DNA of 35,192 nt, from positions 1 to 35,192 of the forward strand of contig JANQIL010000143.1 of NCBI GenBank assembly GCA_028282245.1, read 5' to 3'. The translations under genes were made by a program, and so were the position numbers. Positions 33,064-35,192 of this stretch are shown piece by piece. Source of the stretch: Magnetospira sp. (GTDB taxonomy: Bacteria; Pseudomonadota; Alphaproteobacteria; Rhodospirillales; Magnetospiraceae). Below the pieces are notes generated by a model. The model worked only from the letters and a program-made list of their open reading frames with translations, was not told the DNA's origin and ran no database searches. The first letter of the stretch is position 1; each line of letters starts with the position of its first letter.

Positions 33064-34178
33064 GCGGCGTCTCCCAGATAGTCCGCCAGCAACCACCGCA
33101 GGTCGGCCGCCGGAACGTCGCGGGCGAGGACGGCCGCCCCGATGCCGCGCGCGAGGACGAAGGTTATCCGGCCATCCTGAACCTTCTTGTCCAGGCTCAT
33201 GTGGGCGAGCAGGGTCTCGGGCGAGGGGGGTTGCTCGAACAGGCCGCCCAGCCGGGTCGGCAGTCCGACCGCCTCCAGATGGCCGCGCAGGCGCGCCGCG
33301 TCGGTGTCCGGACACATCCCCAGGCGGGCCGACAGATCGAACGCCATCAGCATGCCCAGCCCCACCGCCTCCCCGTGCAGCAGCCGTTCTCCGTAACCGG
33401 TTTCCGCCTCCAGGGCATGGCCGAAGGTGTGTCCGAGATTGAGCAGGGCGCGTCGCCCCGATTCCCGCTCGTCGGCCGCCACGACCCGCGCCTTGGCGCG
33501 GCAACTGGTCAGCACCGCGTGGCGCCGCGCCGCGTCGTCGCCGTCGATCAGCCGCGTTCCGTTGTGGTCCAGCCAGTCGAAGAACGCCGGATCGTCGATC
33601 AGACCGTATTTCACCACCTCCGCGTAGCCGGCCAGTCGCTGACGACGATCCAGGCTGTCCAGGGTGCCGGTGTCGGCCAGCACCAGGCGCGGCTGATAAA
33701 AGGCGCCGACCAGATTCTTGCCGCGCCGCGTGTTGATGCCGGTCTTGCCGCCGACCGAGCTGTCGACCTGGGCCAGCAGGGTGGTCGGCACCTGGATGAA
33801 GGGCAGGCCGCGCAGGGTCACGGCGGCGGCGAAGCCAGCCAGATCGCCGATCACCCCGCCGCCGAGCGCGAACAGGGTGGTCCGGCGTTCCACCCGGCGT
33901 TCCAGCAGATCGTCGACAAGGCGGTCCAGGTGGTCGAAATCCTTGGTTGCCTCGCCGGCCGGCAGAACGATGCACTCACTCGCCACCCCGGCCGACCGCA
34001 GCGCCGCCCGCAGGCGGTCGGCGAACAGCGGTCCGGTGTTGGAGTCGGCAACGATCACCGCGCGTTCCTGATCCAGCAGCGGCGCCGCCAGCGTGCCCGC
34101 CGCGTCGAGCAGTCCGTCGCCGACCACGATGTCGTAGGAGCGCGGTCCGAGGTCGACTCGCAGCAGGTCGTGGCTCAT
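33060..34178 (-). CDS. aroB: 3-dehydroquinate synthase
   Basis: AroB converts DAHP to 3-dehydroquinate, step two of the shikimate pathway, using NAD+ and a metal. The 372-aa protein shows PAGEATKDFDH, ALGGGVIGDLAGFAAAV (NAD-binding), VPTTLLAQVDSSVGGKTGIN, and NLGHTFGHALE with the metal-binding His. It overlaps aroK and the CorC-like gene by 4 nt at each end, indicating a tightly coupled operon. Confidence 0.97.
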   Translation of the reverse strand: MSHDLLRVDLGPRSYDIVVGDGLLDAAGTLAAPLLDQERAVIVADSNTGPLFADRLRAALRSAGVASECIVLPAGEATKDFDHLDRLVDDLLERRVERRTTLFALGGGVIGDLAGFAAAVTLRGLPFIQVPTTLLAQVDSSVGGKTGINTRRGKNLVGAFYQPRLVLADTGTLDSLDRRQRLAGYAEVVKYGLIDDPAFFDWLDHNGTRLIDGDDAARRHAVLTSCRAKARVVAADERESGRRALLNLGHTFGHALEAETGYGERLLHGEAVGLGMLMAFDLSARLGMCPDTDAARLRGHLEAVGLPTRLGGLFEQPPSPETLLAHMSLDKKVQDGRITFVLARGIGAAVLARDVPAADLRWLLADYLGDAA

Positions 34179-34771
34179 GGGGTCGAGGTCTCCGTTGCGG
34201 GCGGGATGTCGAGGTGGCGGACCAGGGCGTCGAAAGCGCGTTCGGTGGTGATGTCGGGGGTTTCGTGGCCGCTGTCAATCACCGTGTCCGCCTCGGCGTA
34301 GATCGGGTAGCGACGGTCAATGAGATCCTCGAGAATGGCCCGTGGATCGCCGTCGCGCAGCAGTGGCCGGTTGTCGCGGCGGGCGGTCCGCTCGACCAGC
34401 ACCTCCAGCCGGGCGCGCAGCCACAGGCTGACGGCGCGCCGTTTCACCTCGTCGCGGGTCCGTGGATCGACGAAGGCGCCGCCACCGGTCGCCAGCACCG
34501 ACGGCCCCTCGCCGAGCAGGCGCTGAATGACCCGCCGCTCGCCATCCCGGAACGCCGCCTCGCCGTAAAGCTCGAACAACTCGGCGACCGAACGCCCGGA
34601 GACTTTCTCGATCTCGCTGTCGGCGTCGACGAACGGCAGTTGCAGACGGGCCGCCAGCCGCCGACCGACGCTCGACTTGCCGGCCCCCATCAGGCCGACT
34701 AGCACCACCGGGCGCCCGTCGAGGCGGTCGCGCAATACCGCGCCGTAATCTTCGGGCCGGGATTCGTTCAT
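34175..34771 (-). CDS. aroK: Shikimate kinase
   Basis: AroK phosphorylates shikimate with ATP. The 198-aa protein has the P-loop GLMGAGKSSVG near residue 25, the FVDADSEIE segment with the substrate Asp, the FRDGERRV helix, and LATGGGAFV. The N-terminal 20 residues before the P-loop domain are slightly longer than in E. coli. ATG 34771 is preferred over GTG 34822 by family length. First gene of the aroK-aroB-corC-like operon; a small membrane peptide gene is divergent 158 bp away. Confidence 0.95.
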   Translation of the reverse strand: MNESRPEDYGAVLRDRLDGRPVVLVGLMGAGKSSVGRRLAARLQLPFVDADSEIEKVSGRSVAELFELYGEAAFRDGERRVIQRLLGEGPSVLATGGGAFVDPRTRDEVKRRAVSLWLRARLEVLVERTARRDNRPLLRDGDPRAILEDLIDRRYPIYAEADTVIDSGHETPDITTERAFDALVRHLDIPPATETSTP

Positions 34772-34929
34772 CGGGGCACGCGCGCTCCGCGACGTTGAAA
34801 GGGCGTCGGCGGGCCGATACACTGCCGCCGAAATGCCATGCTCGGATCCTACCTAGCACAGACCGTCCGATTTGTGCAGGCGGGGTGGCGGACCGACGGC
34901 CGAATCGATGACAGCGGAGGGCGCGCCCG

Positions 34930-35070
34930 ATGCGGGGCCTGACCAAGTTCCTTCTGATCCTGTTGCTCTTGACCTTCGCGGCGGGCGGCGTGTTCCTCGC
35001 CACCTGGGATATTCCGGCGCCGGTCAGCAAGGTCGAGAAGGTGATCCCCAATGACCGCTTTCCGCGCTAG
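34930..35070 (+). CDS. 46-aa single-pass membrane peptide
   Basis: The short product begins MRGLTKFLLILLLLTFAAGG, a basic start and a membrane helix, then a short periplasmic tail (WDIPAPVSKVEKVIPNDRFP). The pattern of helix plus WDIPAP and VIPxDRFPR looks like a conserved small protein seen before aroK in related genomes; function unknown. ATG 34930 gives the clean hydrophobic start. Its stop TAG (35068-35070) lies in the CTAG that opens the palindromic repeat, so the repeat supplied or replaced the stop codon. Confidence 0.7.
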   Translation: MRGLTKFLLILLLLTFAAGGVFLATWDIPAPVSKVEKVIPNDRFPR

Positions 35071-35184
35071 TGGTTCGATGCCAACGGATGAGTCCCATCC
35101 GCTGGCTGAATCGAACCACCAGATCAATAGCTTAGTGGATCGGATCCAAAGCTTGGGTGCCAAGCGTTGGATCCGATCCACTAG
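35067..35184 (+). repeat. Right copy of two-hairpin palindromic repeat, full length
   Basis: The 118-bp element is bounded by CTAG on both sides (35067-35070 and 35181-35184). Hairpin 1 has outer arms TGGTTCGAT (35071-35079) and ATCGAACCA (35110-35118), and inner arms 35081-35090 with 35096-35105 with one mismatch. Hairpin 2 is a 24-bp stem (35133-35156 with 35160-35183), one mismatch, 3-nt loop. The ends match as CTAGTGG and CCACTAG. It codes for nothing. An IS630-type MITE or a REP-like mosaic element would fit; IS630 elements prefer TA within CTAG. Confidence 0.9.
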
Positions 35185-35192
35185 CGCGCGAT

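Noticed and set aside
1-35192. tRNA genes, CRISPR arrays, prophage or complete IS elements
   Set aside because: No cloverleaf, no spaced direct repeats, and no integrase or transposase frame were found.

Overview
The window is high-GC, densely coded DNA, most likely from an alphaproteobacterium of the Rhodospirillales type. Evidence: an EipA/DUF1134 envelope protein, a COQ9-like protein, the purE-purK / degenerate GGDEF / paired DUF465 neighbourhood, an ELM1-like protein, and a full rnfABCDGEH operon. The assignment rests on gene content and protein style, not on a marker phylogeny. No rRNA, tRNA, CRISPR array, phage or complete insertion sequence was seen. Almost all of it reads as ordinary chromosome.

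Layout. 1-1.7 kb: pyrD, convergent with an eipA-like gene. 1.8-4.9 kb: a TRAP transporter operon (dctP-dctQ-dctM, minus strand) with a good intrinsic terminator. 5.4-6.7 kb: a PilZ protein and an ELM1-like protein. 6.8-9.1 kb: hemN and a CpdA-like phosphoesterase (minus). 9.2-10 kb: a hydroxypyruvate-isomerase-family protein that has lost one catalytic Glu. 10.4-11.6 kb: two TadE-like pseudopilins. 11.7-13.3 kb: rpsU (minus), then def and a COQ9-like gene. 13.3-14.9 kb: purE-purK (minus) with an unusual 85-nt overlap. 15.0-16.3 kb: a degenerate GGDEF protein and two small DUF465 proteins. 16.4-18.4 kb: an MFS permease and a DUF2062 protein.

The centrepiece is 18.5-27.8 kb. An unrecognised 318-aa protein, an RseC-like protein and the flavin transferase ApbE come first. 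The complete Rnf/Rsx electron-transfer complex follows (rnfA-B-C-D-G-E-H), then an alanyl-tRNA editing protein and a GNAT acetyltransferase. ApbE would covalently load FMN onto RnfG and RnfD. RseC is associated with Rsx in SoxR reduction in enterics. The unknown first gene is the best candidate here for an undescribed partner of this machinery. A sigma-70-like promoter and a structured leader precede rnfA.

28.3-35.1 kb holds nhaA, a TldE/PmbA protein, a possible gamma-glutamylcyclotransferase-fold protein, and a tightly coupled aroK-aroB-corC-like operon. A 46-aa membrane peptide gene is divergent from aroK.

Both window ends carry inverted copies of one roughly 118-bp element. It is made of two adjacent hairpins bounded by CTAG. 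The right copy supplies the stop codon of the last small gene, and the left copy ends 10 bp before the pyrD start. It looks like a dispersed palindromic repeat or MITE at which the assembly probably broke.
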